Below, piece after piece: positions 9,501 through 17,283 of a DNA stretch of 64,000 nucleotides. This stretch comes from Tenacibaculum sp. 190524A02b. Lineage in GTDB: Bacteria > Bacteroidota > Bacteroidia > Flavobacteriales > Flavobacteriaceae. The notes under the pieces were generated by a model. The model did not search any database. It was not told the origin of the DNA and saw only the letters and a list, made by a program, of their open reading frames with translations. The stretch is from the NCBI RefSeq assembly GCF_964036645.1, contig NZ_OZ038525.1:1-64000 (forward strand). The letters are read 5' to 3'. The position numbers and the translations under genes are program-made. Within the stretch, counting starts at the first letter, position 1; every line of letters begins with the position of its first letter.

Positions 9501-12500
9501 GGTAGGTATATCAGTAACTTTACCATATAAGGTAAGATGTGAATTAGCATCATAAGCAGCAGAGTTACCATCATATAAATAATGATGAGCACTTAGTTTT
9601 TCGCCACCTTGCTTTATAGTTACTTTGGTAACAGGGTAGTCATACAGTTCATTGTCTAAATCTAATCCAGCAATTTTATGTAATACTACCTGAGTAGCAT
9701 CTTTATAAGCAGGTCTATTGCTTCTAGCTCTTTCTTCAGCAGTACTCCCAATTAAAGGTTTAAACTGTTCGGTATAGGCATTCTTTTGTACAAAACCTTT
9801 ATTAGTAATAGGTCCGTAACTAACATAAGCACTCGCACCAATAGTTGCACTTAAAGAATCTTGATGTACAGTAAGGTTACTGTTTTCTATAGTTTTTGTA
9901 TCATATACCTTACCATTTCCTAGTAACTTAATATGATTTTCAATACCATGTGTAGTTTTTAAGGTATATGGAACAAAATTACTAACGATGTTATTAGTTC
10001 CTCCAACAATATCTTGATCAATTCCATTAGACTCAAAGAAGTCATTAGAAACTCTTTCCCATTGTCCTGTAGGACTTCTGTGAAAAAGTTTTCCATTTAC
10101 AGAAATATAATTATTAGCAATAGAAGTACTCTTATGGTTGGTTCCCATAATATCTTTTACTAGTTCTTTAGCAACAGGTTCCATTACCATAGTAGCAACT
10201 TGAGCAATATTGGCAGCATTATCAATTAGCTGTATGGTTTCTTCCGCTAGCTCTAAAGCTTCCCCTAATCCAGGAAGTACTAAAGTAACTACTTGTACAA
10301 TAATGTTTACAATTTCTACCGAAACATTAATAGCTTCATCCACAAATTCAGGAGCCGCAATTTGTTCTTGAGAAGCCTTGTTAATTAAAGTCCATCCATT
10401 AGTATTAGGATCGTATTGATAAAATTGAGGCGTTTTAAAAGCTTTGTCATCGCTTTCTGTTAAAGTGCTTACCACATCATTGGCAAACCCACTTGTATAA
10501 TAAGGAGAAGAGAATTGTTTACCTAAAAACTGGTTTCCATCATAACGGAAGGCATAGTTCTTACCATCTTCCGCATCCAATCCATTGTTAGAACCTACTA
10601 ATAAACTATGTGCTTTACCTATTTTATTAATAACATCACCAACTACAAAACTTTCTACACCGGTTTGTCCAGCAGCAGCATGTAGAAATTCTAGGTTAAT
10701 GTTTTCAAAATTTTCATCCCATGTAATTCCATAGGTCATATTAATTTTCTTCATATCAGGAACAAACCCGCTAATAAGATTTCCTACTAATGGAATATCA
10801 CCTACATCGGGAAGGTTTTCATCAAGGTTGTCATAGGTTTGTAAAACGGCAAAACTATTTCCCATTTTTACATCTAGCTTACCATCGCGTCCCATAATAG
10901 CAGATAATCGTTCAGCCGCAGTATTATGGAGGCTAATAGTTTTAGCCGCCGCTGCTTTTTTGTTTATTTGTTGCCCATTAGTTGTCCAATTCCTATTTTC
11001 ATCATGATGGAAAATGGTGATTTCTGCATTGGTACCTTGTGAGTCTGTAACTACGGCTAAAATCATATTGTTCTTGGCAGTAATAGCAGAACGATGGTCT
11101 AATCTGTTTTCTTCATTTTCAGGTGCATTAAATACCCCATCAAAAGCATTTTCTAAAGCATCCTTACCTTGTTTAAAAGCAATAGTGTTGTTAAAGTTGG
11201 CATTTAGTTTAGTCATTTCAATATTCCAAACCAAACCATCCCAAGTATAGATGTAAAGAAAATCTGTAAGCTCATCTAATAAAGCAACAAAGTTTGTTCC
11301 TGATTCAAAAGAGAAGAATTTACTGGTAAGATTAGCTCTTTTAGAAATGTTATTCCAAGTACCAGGGACTAGTTTATTTTTTTGAATAATGTTTACTTCA
11401 GAACCTCCGTAAGAAGTAGTTAAAGCAAAGAAGTCATCTTGTAAAACAACATGGTATTGTTTTCTAGGGTTGTTAGCTTCATCTTTTTGACGTTGTTCAT
11501 ATAGCTTTTTTTGATCTACAATAAACTTTTGTTGATTAGTACCAAAGCCTTCGATAATAAGATTAACAAGTTGTTCAGCCTCTTTTTCAAAAGAAGCAGC
11601 AATATCAAGTACCACATCTTCTATTAGTTTACCTTGACCTTTAAACCAGTCTTCAATAGCTTTTCCTACTTTTCCATGTGCTAAATCATCCCCAGTTCTG
11701 TATAGTGTTTTTCCAAAATCAGAAAACCCATCATTAAGCGCATTAATTACTCCGTTTAACTGTTGTCCACCAGGTGTTTTTCCTAAAGCTTCAAATAATT
11801 TTCCTTTAGCTTGTTTAAGTATTCCTTTAGAGTATTGATCTTTAGCAGGGTATCTATCATAAAAATAACCATTAAAAGTACCTAAATCTTGTTCGTTCCA
11901 ACGATCTCCAATCCATTGGTATACTTTTACATGACTCTTTCGTTGTGTTAAATCCTGTGATTCAAAAATAGCTACTACATAATCATTTCCGTAAAATAAT
12001 TCAGGAGCACTCCAACGAGAAGTCACTTTATATTTATCATTAAAAGGCGCTTTAGGGAAAGTAATAGGCAAGGTTTTACTAGCACCTGTTATTTTTTGTT
12101 TTCCATATTGAAAGGCATAGCTAACACCTTCAGGCATATTTTCCTGCTTAATAGCTCCAAATAGTGCCCCGTTAGTAGAATTGTATAATTTAGTTTCAGC
12201 TTTAGTAAGCCCAGCTTTTACACCATCAAAAGTATTGATTCCAAAATAATCAAAGGTTTTAGCAGGCATATAAGGATCATCCTTAGCGTCTAGATAATGA
12301 ACACCTTTTAACAGTCTTTTTTGTAGTTCTGTTCCTTTATTTAAAAAGGTATATTCAAGATTTATTTTTTTTATCTGTTGATCTTTTCTGTTCTTAAGTG
12401 TAATTACACTTAGGTATCTATCTTCATAACGTTCTTGGTAGGCATCTCTATCGTTATCAGTACCAGTTCTGCCATTTTCAGTATGTGGATCACTATATTC

Positions 12501-13352
12501 AAAAGCCTCCTTTTTTTGATAAGTATAGTTTAATGTTTTACCACGAAGTCCTTCTACTTTAGCTAAATAAGAAGCGCGTGTATGAGTTCTACCACTACGT
12601 CCAACATTTTCATTAGTAGTTTGGTAAAAAAACTTTACTTGTTCTCCATAAATATCTTCAATAGCTGAAAGATTATAGGATATAGGGAATTTAGTTTGAT
12701 TGGTAGGATCTACTGAACTACCAATCCAGTTTCCCCATTTTACATTGTATTCATTACTATTAGCATGGTGTTGAGTAAACGAACCATCCCCATAAATGTA
12801 AATTTGTCCATCAGGCATAAATAAACGCCATTGCTTATTGGTAGTATGGTATTTTACAATCCAATTGTGCTTTTTAGCAATTCTATAAGTTTTTTCGTTA
12901 TTGCTTTGTTCTATAAAAAGAAGCGGATAGGTGGCTCCTTGATTGTAAAGTAAATATTTATCATCTTCTAAAGTACCAGTTTGTTGGGTTAATCGTATGA
13001 TTCTGTTTTCTGGGTATTCCCAACCTAATCCTAAAGTACCTTGTTTTTGCGAACGATTCCAGGTAGCAGCCTTTTGTGCTACTCCTTCACTGTTATAAGA
13101 AATAGCAGCTTGATAGCCTTCAACAGCTAATAAAGATTCTTGTAAAGTAACATTACCAGTACCTAAATCTAATTGATTTACGGGTAATGCTCCTGTTTTT
13201 TGTTGTAATGTTTGTTGTGAGGTAAGCATCTGTTTTTGTGCATATGCATTAGCATACGAAGCAGGTGCATTGCCTAAAAAGATGAGTAAAGAAAAGAAAT
13301 AACTTCCCCATCTTTGTAGTACTTCTTTTTGAGAAGGCCTTGTTGTAATCAT
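3585..13352 (-). CDS. Giant Rhs/toxin-complex-like secreted protein (SpvB-like + helical pore-like domain + RHS core + variable tail)
   Basis: A 3255-residue protein, far longer than most Rhs toxins. From the N-terminus I see a Sec-type leader (hydrophobic SYFFSLLIFLG, then ASYANAYA) and an SpvB/TcB-like start (about 45-380). Next come a long beta-rich part and a hydrophobic helical stretch (about 1012-1058). A coiled-coil domain follows (about 1520-1855), interrupted by the glycine-rich apolar segment LIALGWIGGPIGFGIAYGV (1656-1674). YD/RHS repeats lead to the RHS core end (about 2960-3018) with TPDP (Asp2993) and DPTG (Asp3014), the aspartate pair expected for self-cleavage. The 237-residue tail holds GPMNGC (Cys3114) and His3129. 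There is no T9SS sorting domain, TcA gene or immunity gene nearby. Rhs/Tc class is firm; pore and deamidase roles are inference. Confidence 0.85.
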   Translation of the reverse strand: MITTRPSQKEVLQRWGSYFFSLLIFLGNAPASYANAYAQKQMLTSQQTLQQKTGALPVNQLDLGTGNVTLQESLLAVEGYQAAISYNSEGVAQKAATWNRSQKQGTLGLGWEYPENRIIRLTQQTGTLEDDKYLLYNQGATYPLLFIEQSNNEKTYRIAKKHNWIVKYHTTNKQWRLFMPDGQIYIYGDGSFTQHHANSNEYNVKWGNWIGSSVDPTNQTKFPISYNLSAIEDIYGEQVKFFYQTTNENVGRSGRTHTRASYLAKVEGLRGKTLNYTYQKKEAFEYSDPHTENGRTGTDNDRDAYQERYEDRYLSVITLKNRKDQQIKKINLEYTFLNKGTELQKRLLKGVHYLDAKDDPYMPAKTFDYFGINTFDGVKAGLTKAETKLYNSTNGALFGAIKQENMPEGVSYAFQYGKQKITGASKTLPITFPKAPFNDKYKVTSRWSAPELFYGNDYVVAIFESQDLTQRKSHVKVYQWIGDRWNEQDLGTFNGYFYDRYPAKDQYSKGILKQAKGKLFEALGKTPGGQQLNGVINALNDGFSDFGKTLYRTGDDLAHGKVGKAIEDWFKGQGKLIEDVVLDIAASFEKEAEQLVNLIIEGFGTNQQKFIVDQKKLYEQRQKDEANNPRKQYHVVLQDDFFALTTSYGGSEVNIIQKNKLVPGTWNNISKRANLTSKFFSFESGTNFVALLDELTDFLYIYTWDGLVWNIEMTKLNANFNNTIAFKQGKDALENAFDGVFNAPENEENRLDHRSAITAKNNMILAVVTDSQGTNAEITIFHHDENRNWTTNGQQINKKAAAAKTISLHNTAAERLSAIMGRDGKLDVKMGNSFAVLQTYDNLDENLPDVGDIPLVGNLISGFVPDMKKINMTYGITWDENFENINLEFLHAAAGQTGVESFVVGDVINKIGKAHSLLVGSNNGLDAEDGKNYAFRYDGNQFLGKQFSSPYYTSGFANDVVSTLTESDDKAFKTPQFYQYDPNTNGWTLINKASQEQIAAPEFVDEAINVSVEIVNIIVQVVTLVLPGLGEALELAEETIQLIDNAANIAQVATMVMEPVAKELVKDIMGTNHKSTSIANNYISVNGKLFHRSPTGQWERVSNDFFESNGIDQDIVGGTNNIVSNFVPYTLKTTHGIENHIKLLGNGKVYDTKTIENSNLTVHQDSLSATIGASAYVSYGPITNKGFVQKNAYTEQFKPLIGSTAEERARSNRPAYKDATQVVLHKIAGLDLDNELYDYPVTKVTIKQGGEKLSAHHYLYDGNSAAYDANSHLTLYGKVTDIPTSKDIKVNTDVSLTTTDGGYIEHYFYNRYNTYGKDHRKGYPTKSNDLKLQDNTLVTYQSIHSDDSQNYSNGNITTLYGHPYATLTYNTNQKVVASNHTYYNVWEEDLRHPVDGAHLQENRIYLSRPVKKINTIDGVANVTTSEFKFAKHSLITRKTTSKGYTTQGATEEHNQYHTYAFEHYDDLRKVNRIQEPFSTINTVKQGNDPEKITGGNVVAYESFRINNKDIHAPKDFYTLANANGLAPNALPENIIGKITSNINNQATLIENYDTKVAQYHTIIGDYHGAERAAHQAHHKEHEIQDNIEQLHDDLLDLAKNIDFYKQSLAQNKAEENKLTSDINSLRSDQRISRNQANDKIKQINQQYRNINKYQDLIALGWIGGPIGFGIAYGVNHPKIEKAKQTISSLRNALTQLERDIRQDQVDINKKRESLLGLVANDNDLKPVLQNIQQALKNERDTYNAFKTSKENPLHNSLNAFNGGIENFDQNKHDTARHGLANVNFNSYQNSLNSLQQHLRLLEQKRVTPDNLEANFHNKIRKNIEDISAKHQQHQNNIKEIAEHHRNAITQANNANSISKQTPSGYAVNWIRTKTVEDRDTTTGVPLSWYDTDDTYSSVVLHPLNKKPIATFNGVNAHKGAKRTLFYDFENANNTPFSGSLINKGHTGNKSLVLATNSSGKEFTQLSKRNDLQYLVSLWIKKNNSTDTNDDNNKAFIGALNHISEKNRYIATNTWQYIEELLPANEVPYMSFRNNVLVDDILIRPIGTTATISAWDDNDMLSHQVANNGLTTTHILDDAQQHMASIDNTGRTMDFTHHGYSRFITHNQDGYDVNQPNSNMKIHFQNKATYLGDVSGTTNIPANDLGNEFAIAFTANDNFTITKGNQRIQKTGNSISSSWGSFDIDKRKNILILQKNNVLVVYVNGEIKAHLRAPNANTNLQINGTVSNLLTGKDPVVDITYKDGLARNIQHQYWFNNSENQIIGKIVQATLYNGWGKPMLQTKPLYHLNPRLNYEQNFIEYNEQDGNIQGNFVSLYETFSQQNNHDYKIEDHLDISRLFTQTKYSNDPLQRVIATTMPGVNNQDTENTKRTGYQDALGASLETAIGISNANKLKFKTSSTEIRNNDKAAVKDLFGRATAMQNGNSISSYAYIYDANGNKTIQRRLPLSHTNNTPNQYKNTRVNIDLIGDQAYTNTVDEGRNYVIKNNKGLTVFSSANNFSKSKTNIKWRYTKYDPINRPIEAGVINVPGNFNKQEMSFLANTTEWLADIKQTIHKTWQYDSFENNVDKSNGKVTHTSRLINDKQIETRYAYNIRGQVTRKATYINGDLQGLIGYHYNHDGKIKDIVYPNGTSVDYTYDQNGRLYGIGTNTNPFAYAKYGYGTNGKINLTIHGNGVLNTTQKYTLQEHVAESNTEFNGAQTLFKENLEYTVNGNYHQGMIMRKTEQQEGQPIDRYEYTYDNQYRLTLAERHNGAGIDGFQFDYDTNGNLTSQSSSVFGRTNNFAYKQGTNKLQSATETASKIGLYTKIGQTPLGLNTQLDYDIFTRKTHKVFDGQNQVKFLYDANNRRVQKTRKYTSKHGLSIDDTLTYIFGTRNLPLFEKLTDNVDNTSWDKTYIYGAQYAPIAMLYKGKTYFFVRDYQSSLRNVVNASEGIVEETYKYTPFGEILYSNHQGTEVKHKLGTYLYTGQEYDQATGLYNFKARLYHPVKKIFLTPDPKHINYSPYTYTSNNPINLVDPTGMAPIFPNKGFIVDGTEAANLSSKSATTIEGSKVFSRGTRVSTEVTSHITGANNIKLIPNTMGNDYYFPFQSGGIGYMEVPKDVPAGTCVFTGPMNGCAIEVRPVGDNDVFYHDLNSKTLKNYGASSGLPGATAQPKARVAWEDYGDNLEEQRMMESASANGRANPSFHYDNVFVKNREKGWDVYSTEVNTNQDSSIPAFKKVNGKLTAQNRTRAFSVKPGPRAIQSGQEAHLLERFPE

Positions 13353-13413
13353 AAATTTTAATTTTTACTGTTAAGCCCTAGCTTGTTATCTTGTAATAAC
13401 TTTTAGGGGCAGG

Positions 13414-13421
13414 CAAAATTA
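13414..13421 (-). promoter_or_regulatory. Bacteroidota -7 element for the Rhs gene
   Basis: TAATTTTG on the minus strand matches the Bacteroidota sigma-A -7 consensus TAnnTTTG. It lies about 60 bases before the Rhs start codon. A clear -33 TTG/TTTG element is not obvious. Confidence 0.5.
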
Positions 13422-13477
13422 AAATCGGTAAAATAAATTAATTTGACTTAGATCACATTTTCATTTTTTGAATACAT

Positions 13478-13500
13478 AAAAACGATTGTTTATCGTTTTT
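13478..13500 (-). terminator. Hairpin terminator after the MazG-like operon
   Basis: AAAAACGAT / ATCGTTTTT stem (13478-13486 and 13492-13500) around a five-base loop. The A/T runs on both sides would let it act in either orientation. It lies about 150 bases past the MazG-like stop codon. Confidence 0.55.
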
Positions 13501-13653
13501 AAAAAGCAATTTATTTATAGGATATTTTAAAACAAAATTGGAAAGAGTAGGGGAAGGAGATGGTTGATAATCTTAGATATACTTATAGAGCTATAGCATA
13601 TATAATATTTTTATTAACGTTATACATACTATAGCTAGCTTTTGGTTAAAAAA

Positions 13654-14037
13654 TTATTTGAATATACTTTTTATATCTGGTTTAAAATAGTTAGGTCCCT
13701 TTAAAACTTTACCATCTTCACGATATATAGGCTTGCCGTCTTCACCAAGTTTACTCATATTGCTACGTTGTATTTCATTAAATACTTCTTCTATTTTATG
13801 TTGCATCCCATGCTCAATAATAGTACCACATAAAATATAAAGCATATCACCTAAAGCATCAGCTACTTCAATTAAATCATTATTTTCTGCTGCTTCTAAA
13901 TACTCTTCGTTTTCTTCCTTCATTAAATTATAACGGAGTAGATTGCGGTCTTTACCAATATGAGCAGTAGGTTGTTTTTTAATCCCCAAACCAAAGGCTT
14001 TATGAAATTCATGTACTGCATTTATTTTATCTTTCAT
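13654..14037 (-). CDS. MazG/HisE-like nucleoside triphosphate pyrophosphohydrolase
   Basis: All-alpha NTP pyrophosphatase superfamily member of 127 residues. The metal-binding helices carry the expected acidic motifs: EENEEYLEA (about 42-50) and EVADALGDMLYILCG (about 57-71), corresponding to ExxE and ExxD. Relatives hydrolyse (d)NTPs to the monophosphate and pyrophosphate in nucleotide-pool cleaning, or phosphoribosyl-ATP in histidine synthesis. No his genes are nearby, so a house-cleaning role is more likely. It is the last gene of a minus-strand SDR-HAD-MazG run, 11 bases after the HAD gene, which suggests one transcript. Confidence 0.85.
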   Translation of the reverse strand: MKDKINAVHEFHKAFGLGIKKQPTAHIGKDRNLLRYNLMKEENEEYLEAAENNDLIEVADALGDMLYILCGTIIEHGMQHKIEEVFNEIQRSNMSKLGEDGKPIYREDGKVLKGPNYFKPDIKSIFK

Positions 14038-14048
14038 ATTAAGTGTTT

Positions 14049-14750
14049 TTATAATTGAATAGAAGTAGTAGAGGAAATACCTAATTTTTTTTCAGTTTCT
14101 GCTAAACTAAAGTTATCCCAGTTACTAATATGATGTTTAATATTCATCTTATTAAAATCTGCTATGTTTTTATCATTAACACCAACAAAATGAATGTCTA
14201 AGTTTTGCGCAGTAGTAACATCCCATAAACCATCTCCAAAAGAAATAATGTGCTCAAAGTTATTTACTTCATAATAAGACTTAGCCTTTTCAATAGCAGA
14301 TTTAACAATACCTTCTCTCGTAAAAATGTTATTAGAACTTTCTAATACTTCAGGAATTAAATGAATACCGGCTTGCTGTAATTTTAAATAAGCAGGTTGT
14401 AAAATAGAACCTGTAGCAAAACATACAGCATAATTGGTTTCATTAATAAAATAATCTACAATAGTTTGAGCCCCATGTAGTTCAATCGTATCGGGAAAAG
14501 TCAAAAAATGTTCTGTCATTACCTTTTCAAACTCTTCAATTAAATCAAAGCTAAAAGTTTTTTTATGAGTTTTCTCATAATTAACACTAAAAATGTAACT
14601 GTCAGTAGCATTTTGATAGTTTCTCCAGTCGGTATCAATTTCAGTAATATCAAAATATTTTAAGGCATGTAGCAAAGCGCTAGTATGCTTTTCTTCACTT
14701 TTAGTTAAAGTATCATCAATATCTAATACAATAAGATTTTTCTTGGTCAT
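14049..14750 (-). CDS. HAD-family hydrolase
   Basis: Haloacid-dehalogenase superfamily phosphatase of 233 residues. The nucleophile motif is DIDDTL near the N-terminus (residues 9-14), followed by a helical cap. A CFATGS motif II region comes next, and a FGDGLWDV motif IV supplies the magnesium-binding aspartates. The substrate cannot be assigned; a phosphoglycolate- or nucleotide-type phosphatase is plausible. It starts 3 bases after the SDR stop codon and precedes the MazG-like gene, so it is probably translated from the same mRNA. Confidence 0.85.
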   Translation of the reverse strand: MTKKNLIVLDIDDTLTKSEEKHTSALLHALKYFDITEIDTDWRNYQNATDSYIFSVNYEKTHKKTFSFDLIEEFEKVMTEHFLTFPDTIELHGAQTIVDYFINETNYAVCFATGSILQPAYLKLQQAGIHLIPEVLESSNNIFTREGIVKSAIEKAKSYYEVNNFEHIISFGDGLWDVTTAQNLDIHFVGVNDKNIADFNKMNIKHHISNWDNFSLAETEKKLGISSTTSIQL

Positions 14751-14753
14751 GAT

Positions 14754-15482
14754 TTATGTGGCTAATTTTAGGATTTTTGAAGGAACTATTTTTAATACCC
14801 AAGCAATGAGCATCCATCGTTTTGAAATATAGGCAACACGCTTTTTTCTATTAATGGCAGTATAAATTTGTTTACAAGCTTTTTCTAAAGGAGTTAACCA
14901 AAAAATACCATCACCTAAAGCCATGTCTGTATCTACATAGCCAGGTCGTATATCTGTGATGAATACTTTTTTAGATTTAATGGATTTTGTTTTAATATAT
15001 AGACTTTCTAAATAGGCTTTTTGATAGGCTTTAGAAGCAAAATATGCAGGCGCAAACCTATTACCTCTTAAAGAAGCTATGGATGAAATACCTACTAAAT
15101 GACCAAATTGCTGTTCTTTAAACAAGTTGTAAGCTAAATCATATAACTTGGTAACACCAACTACATTAGTTTGTATAGTAGTATTTTCTTTATCCCACTC
15201 TAATTTAGTATTGGTGTATCCAACTCCAGAAGACTGTATAATTACATCTACCTCACCTAATTCACTTACCAACTCATTAAATATTTTTTCAACATCATCA
15301 ACCTCTTGAATATCATTTTGTTTGAATATGATGTTCGCAGGGTATTGTTTTTTTAGTGTCTCTAATTTTTCTAAACGCCTACCGGTAATTCCTACTTTAT
15401 AACCATCTTTTACTAAAAATTCAGTTAACATTTTTCCAATACCAGAAGTGGCTCCAAATACAATGGCGGTTTTAGTATTCAC
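14754..15482 (-). CDS. Short-chain dehydrogenase/reductase (SDR)
   Basis: NAD(P)-dependent oxidoreductase of the classical SDR type, 242 residues. The cofactor motif GATSGIG (about 10-16) is followed by the structural NxG-like region IIQSSGVGY, the catalytic serine in VGISSIASL, and the YFASK motif (Y-x3-K). The start is GTG at 15480-15482: an in-frame stop lies a few codons upstream and no ATG is available. It is the first gene of the three-gene minus-strand operon and diverges from the small membrane protein at 15592. The substrate is unknown. Confidence 0.88.
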   Translation of the reverse strand: MNTKTAIVFGATSGIGKMLTEFLVKDGYKVGITGRRLEKLETLKKQYPANIIFKQNDIQEVDDVEKIFNELVSELGEVDVIIQSSGVGYTNTKLEWDKENTTIQTNVVGVTKLYDLAYNLFKEQQFGHLVGISSIASLRGNRFAPAYFASKAYQKAYLESLYIKTKSIKSKKVFITDIRPGYVDTDMALGDGIFWLTPLEKACKQIYTAINRKKRVAYISKRWMLIAWVLKIVPSKILKLAT

Positions 15483-15567
15483 AGGTTGTTGTATTATTTA
15501 GTTAATTGTTAATAGAATCTTTTATGAAAACTTTTATAGAGTGTTTTACCAAAATAAAATCATTCTT

Positions 15568-15575
15568 TAACTTTG
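15568..15575 (+). promoter_or_regulatory. -7 promoter element for the small membrane protein gene
   Basis: TAACTTTG fits TAnnTTTG, 16 bases before the ATG at 15592. No convincing -33 element was found. Confidence 0.5.
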
Positions 15576-15591
15576 CTAAAAATACAATTTT

Positions 15592-15783
15592 ATGTTTACT
15601 ACAGGTAGAATAATTTTTGCAAGTTTATTTGTTGTTGTTTTTGTGGGAGCAATGGTATTCAGTTATAGAAAAGATGCAAAAAATAATAAAAAATACTATC
15701 AAAACGGAGCTTTATTCACCGCTATAGGAATTGTAGTAACTATTTTATTACTATTCTTGTTTAAATACATAACAAAACACTAG
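15592..15783 (+). CDS. Small two-helix membrane protein
   Basis: A 63-residue protein with two strongly hydrophobic helices (about residues 6-24 and 41-58) joined by a lysine- and asparagine-rich loop (SYRKDAKNNKKYYQNG). Similar tiny proteins occur across Flavobacteriia without known function. A TAnnTTTG element precedes it. Its TAG stop overlaps the stop of the convergent potassium-channel gene through the palindrome CTAG (15780-15783). A real gene is likely from codon pattern, promoter and topology; no function is proposed. Confidence 0.75.
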   Translation: MFTTGRIIFASLFVVVFVGAMVFSYRKDAKNNKKYYQNGALFTAIGIVVTILLLFLFKYITKH

Positions 15784-16700
15784 CTCATTTTTTCAACATT
15801 ACTTAAAGTAGTGTGATCTAAAACAGTAAAGCCATCTTTGTTAAAAGTAGAGGAGGGGCTAAACTTTACATTAGCTTGCATTTCAGAAAAATCATAGGAA
15901 CTTGCTTGGTATACAGTTTGGCCAAAGGATTCTTCATGGTACTTCAACAAAATGTATATTTTAGCATCTAAATCTTGAATTTCAAGAGCAGAATATTTAC
16001 TTAACGGGCTTTTGTCATCTATTTCATGAACAATAGTCCATACAGTAGGTAAATACATTATTTTGTCACGTTCCAGATTTAATCGGTAGTAGTTACGATT
16101 GTAGTTTCCAGTTTCATCTTTTTCATTTACAGATAAGGTAACTGTAATTTCAGGCTCAATCATTACCGTTTTTCTATTATTCATTAAACGAAACATAATA
16201 GCCTGCCCTTCTTTAAAATCTCTTAAAATTAAGTTACTACTAAAACGAATAGCGGCTTTGGGTTTAGAAAACCGACCATACAAAAGCCCAGTAATAAAAG
16301 AAAAACAAAGCAATCCTATTAATGCTTCAAAAGCAGCAATTATGTTGGCTGATATTCCTTGCGGAGCAATACCACCATACCCAACAGTGGTTAATGTTTG
16401 TGCACTAAAGAAAAAACCATTTAAAAAGTCATCAAAAAAGTTACCTTTAGAAGGAGTGATTTCTTCTATACCAATCAGTGTATAAATAAACCCAAAAAGA
16501 ATATTTAATAATACGTAACCAAGAAATACAAAAAAGAAGAATCGATACCAAGATAGATTGATAAAATAGGTATACAAATCATCAATATTAAATCTTTTAT
16601 TAACATGAATTACATTAGAGCTACCATCTCTATTAATCATCCCCCGGATGTTTTTATGAGATTTGTATCCAAACCCTGGGTCTTTTGCCTTTTTTGCCAT
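15780..16700 (-). CDS. Inward-rectifier-type potassium channel (KirBac family)
   Basis: Tetrameric K+ channel subunit of the bacterial Kir type, 306 residues. An N-terminal segment is followed by TM1 (FFFFVFLGYVLLNILFGFIYTLI, about 53-75), a pore helix and the selectivity filter TTVGYGG (filter T105-V-G-Y-G109). TM2 follows (about 122-143), then a beta-rich cytoplasmic immunoglobulin-like domain (about 150-300) typical of Kir channels. KirBac channels pass K+ across the inner membrane and are gated by lipids or ligands at the cytoplasmic domain. It is monocistronic and converges on the small membrane protein. Confidence 0.92.
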   Translation of the reverse strand: MAKKAKDPGFGYKSHKNIRGMINRDGSSNVIHVNKRFNIDDLYTYFINLSWYRFFFFVFLGYVLLNILFGFIYTLIGIEEITPSKGNFFDDFLNGFFFSAQTLTTVGYGGIAPQGISANIIAAFEALIGLLCFSFITGLLYGRFSKPKAAIRFSSNLILRDFKEGQAIMFRLMNNRKTVMIEPEITVTLSVNEKDETGNYNRNYYRLNLERDKIMYLPTVWTIVHEIDDKSPLSKYSALEIQDLDAKIYILLKYHEESFGQTVYQASSYDFSEMQANVKFSPSSTFNKDGFTVLDHTTLSNVEKMS

Positions 16701-16773
16701 ACTACGTTATTTCGCACTAAAAATACAAAACCCATTTAAAAGTTGTACTTTCTATAGGGTATGATGTTAAAGA

Positions 16774-17199
16774 TTATTTGATGCGTTCTAACCAGTGTTT
16801 ATTGAAGTTTTTATAGGCTATATCATTAAACAAAGTTTTCAGTTGGATTGGCTCTCCAATTAAACAACCAGAACAAGTGTACACTAAGCCTGCTGAGTTT
16901 TTAATTTTTGAAATTAACTTTTTAGTATTGAGAGTTAATTTATAATAACCAAGTTTATTAAGCTTTTCCAATGATATAACAGCTAAGTATTGTTCAGCAT
17001 TAATTTTAGAATGTAACATGTTAGTTATTTTATGATACTTCTTTTTTTTCAATATCCTGTCTATTTTTTTTACAGGAATAGTTGGTTGTCCTAAAAAATA
17101 ACAGGCAAAACCAACACTGTTTTGTTCATTATATTTTTCTTGAGATTGTATATTGAATGAAAGAAAAAAAAGTAAAGCTAATAATATGTTTTTTTTCAT
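16774..17199 (-). CDS. Exported protein of unknown function
   Basis: A 141-residue protein with a clear signal peptide (MKKNILLALLFFLSFNIQSQ), so it is probably periplasmic. The mature part is lysine-rich and contains YTCSGCLIGEP with a CxxC pair, which could form a disulfide or bind metal. I do not recognise a family. It is single and lies between the channel and the M49 peptidase genes; the upstream peptidase terminator separates it from that gene. Confidence 0.65.
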   Translation of the reverse strand: MKKNILLALLFFLSFNIQSQEKYNEQNSVGFACYFLGQPTIPVKKIDRILKKKKYHKITNMLHSKINAEQYLAVISLEKLNKLGYYKLTLNTKKLISKIKNSAGLVYTCSGCLIGEPIQLKTLFNDIAYKNFNKHWLERIK

Positions 17200-17232
17200 A
17201 ATAATTTAAATAATTATAAGCGTTAAAAATAC

Positions 17233-17260
17233 AAAACCGACTCTAAAAAGAATCGGTTTG
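17233..17260 (-). terminator. Terminator of the M49 peptidase gene
   Basis: Ten-base stem AAACCGACTC / GAATCGGTTT (17234-17243 and 17250-17259). On the minus strand the one imperfect pair becomes G-U, and T-rich sequence follows. It lies just after the stop codon at 17284. Confidence 0.7.
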
Positions 17261-17283
17261 TAATAATTAAGGATAGTTTTATA

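Larger units (their letters stand above)
13353..13653. other. Gene-free interval upstream of the Rhs gene
   Basis: The interval holds a promoter candidate for the Rhs gene (13414-13421), a hairpin with a T-run serving the upstream MazG-like operon (13478-13500), and a short inverted repeat AGCTATAG/CTATAGCT (13589-13596 and 13629-13636). No coding sequence is seen. Confidence 0.55.

Noticed and set aside
11014..11250. Plus-strand 78-codon open frame inside the Rhs gene, considered as an antisense immunity gene
   Set aside because: Codon pattern follows the complement of the Rhs frame; the position is far from the toxin tail, where immunity genes are found.
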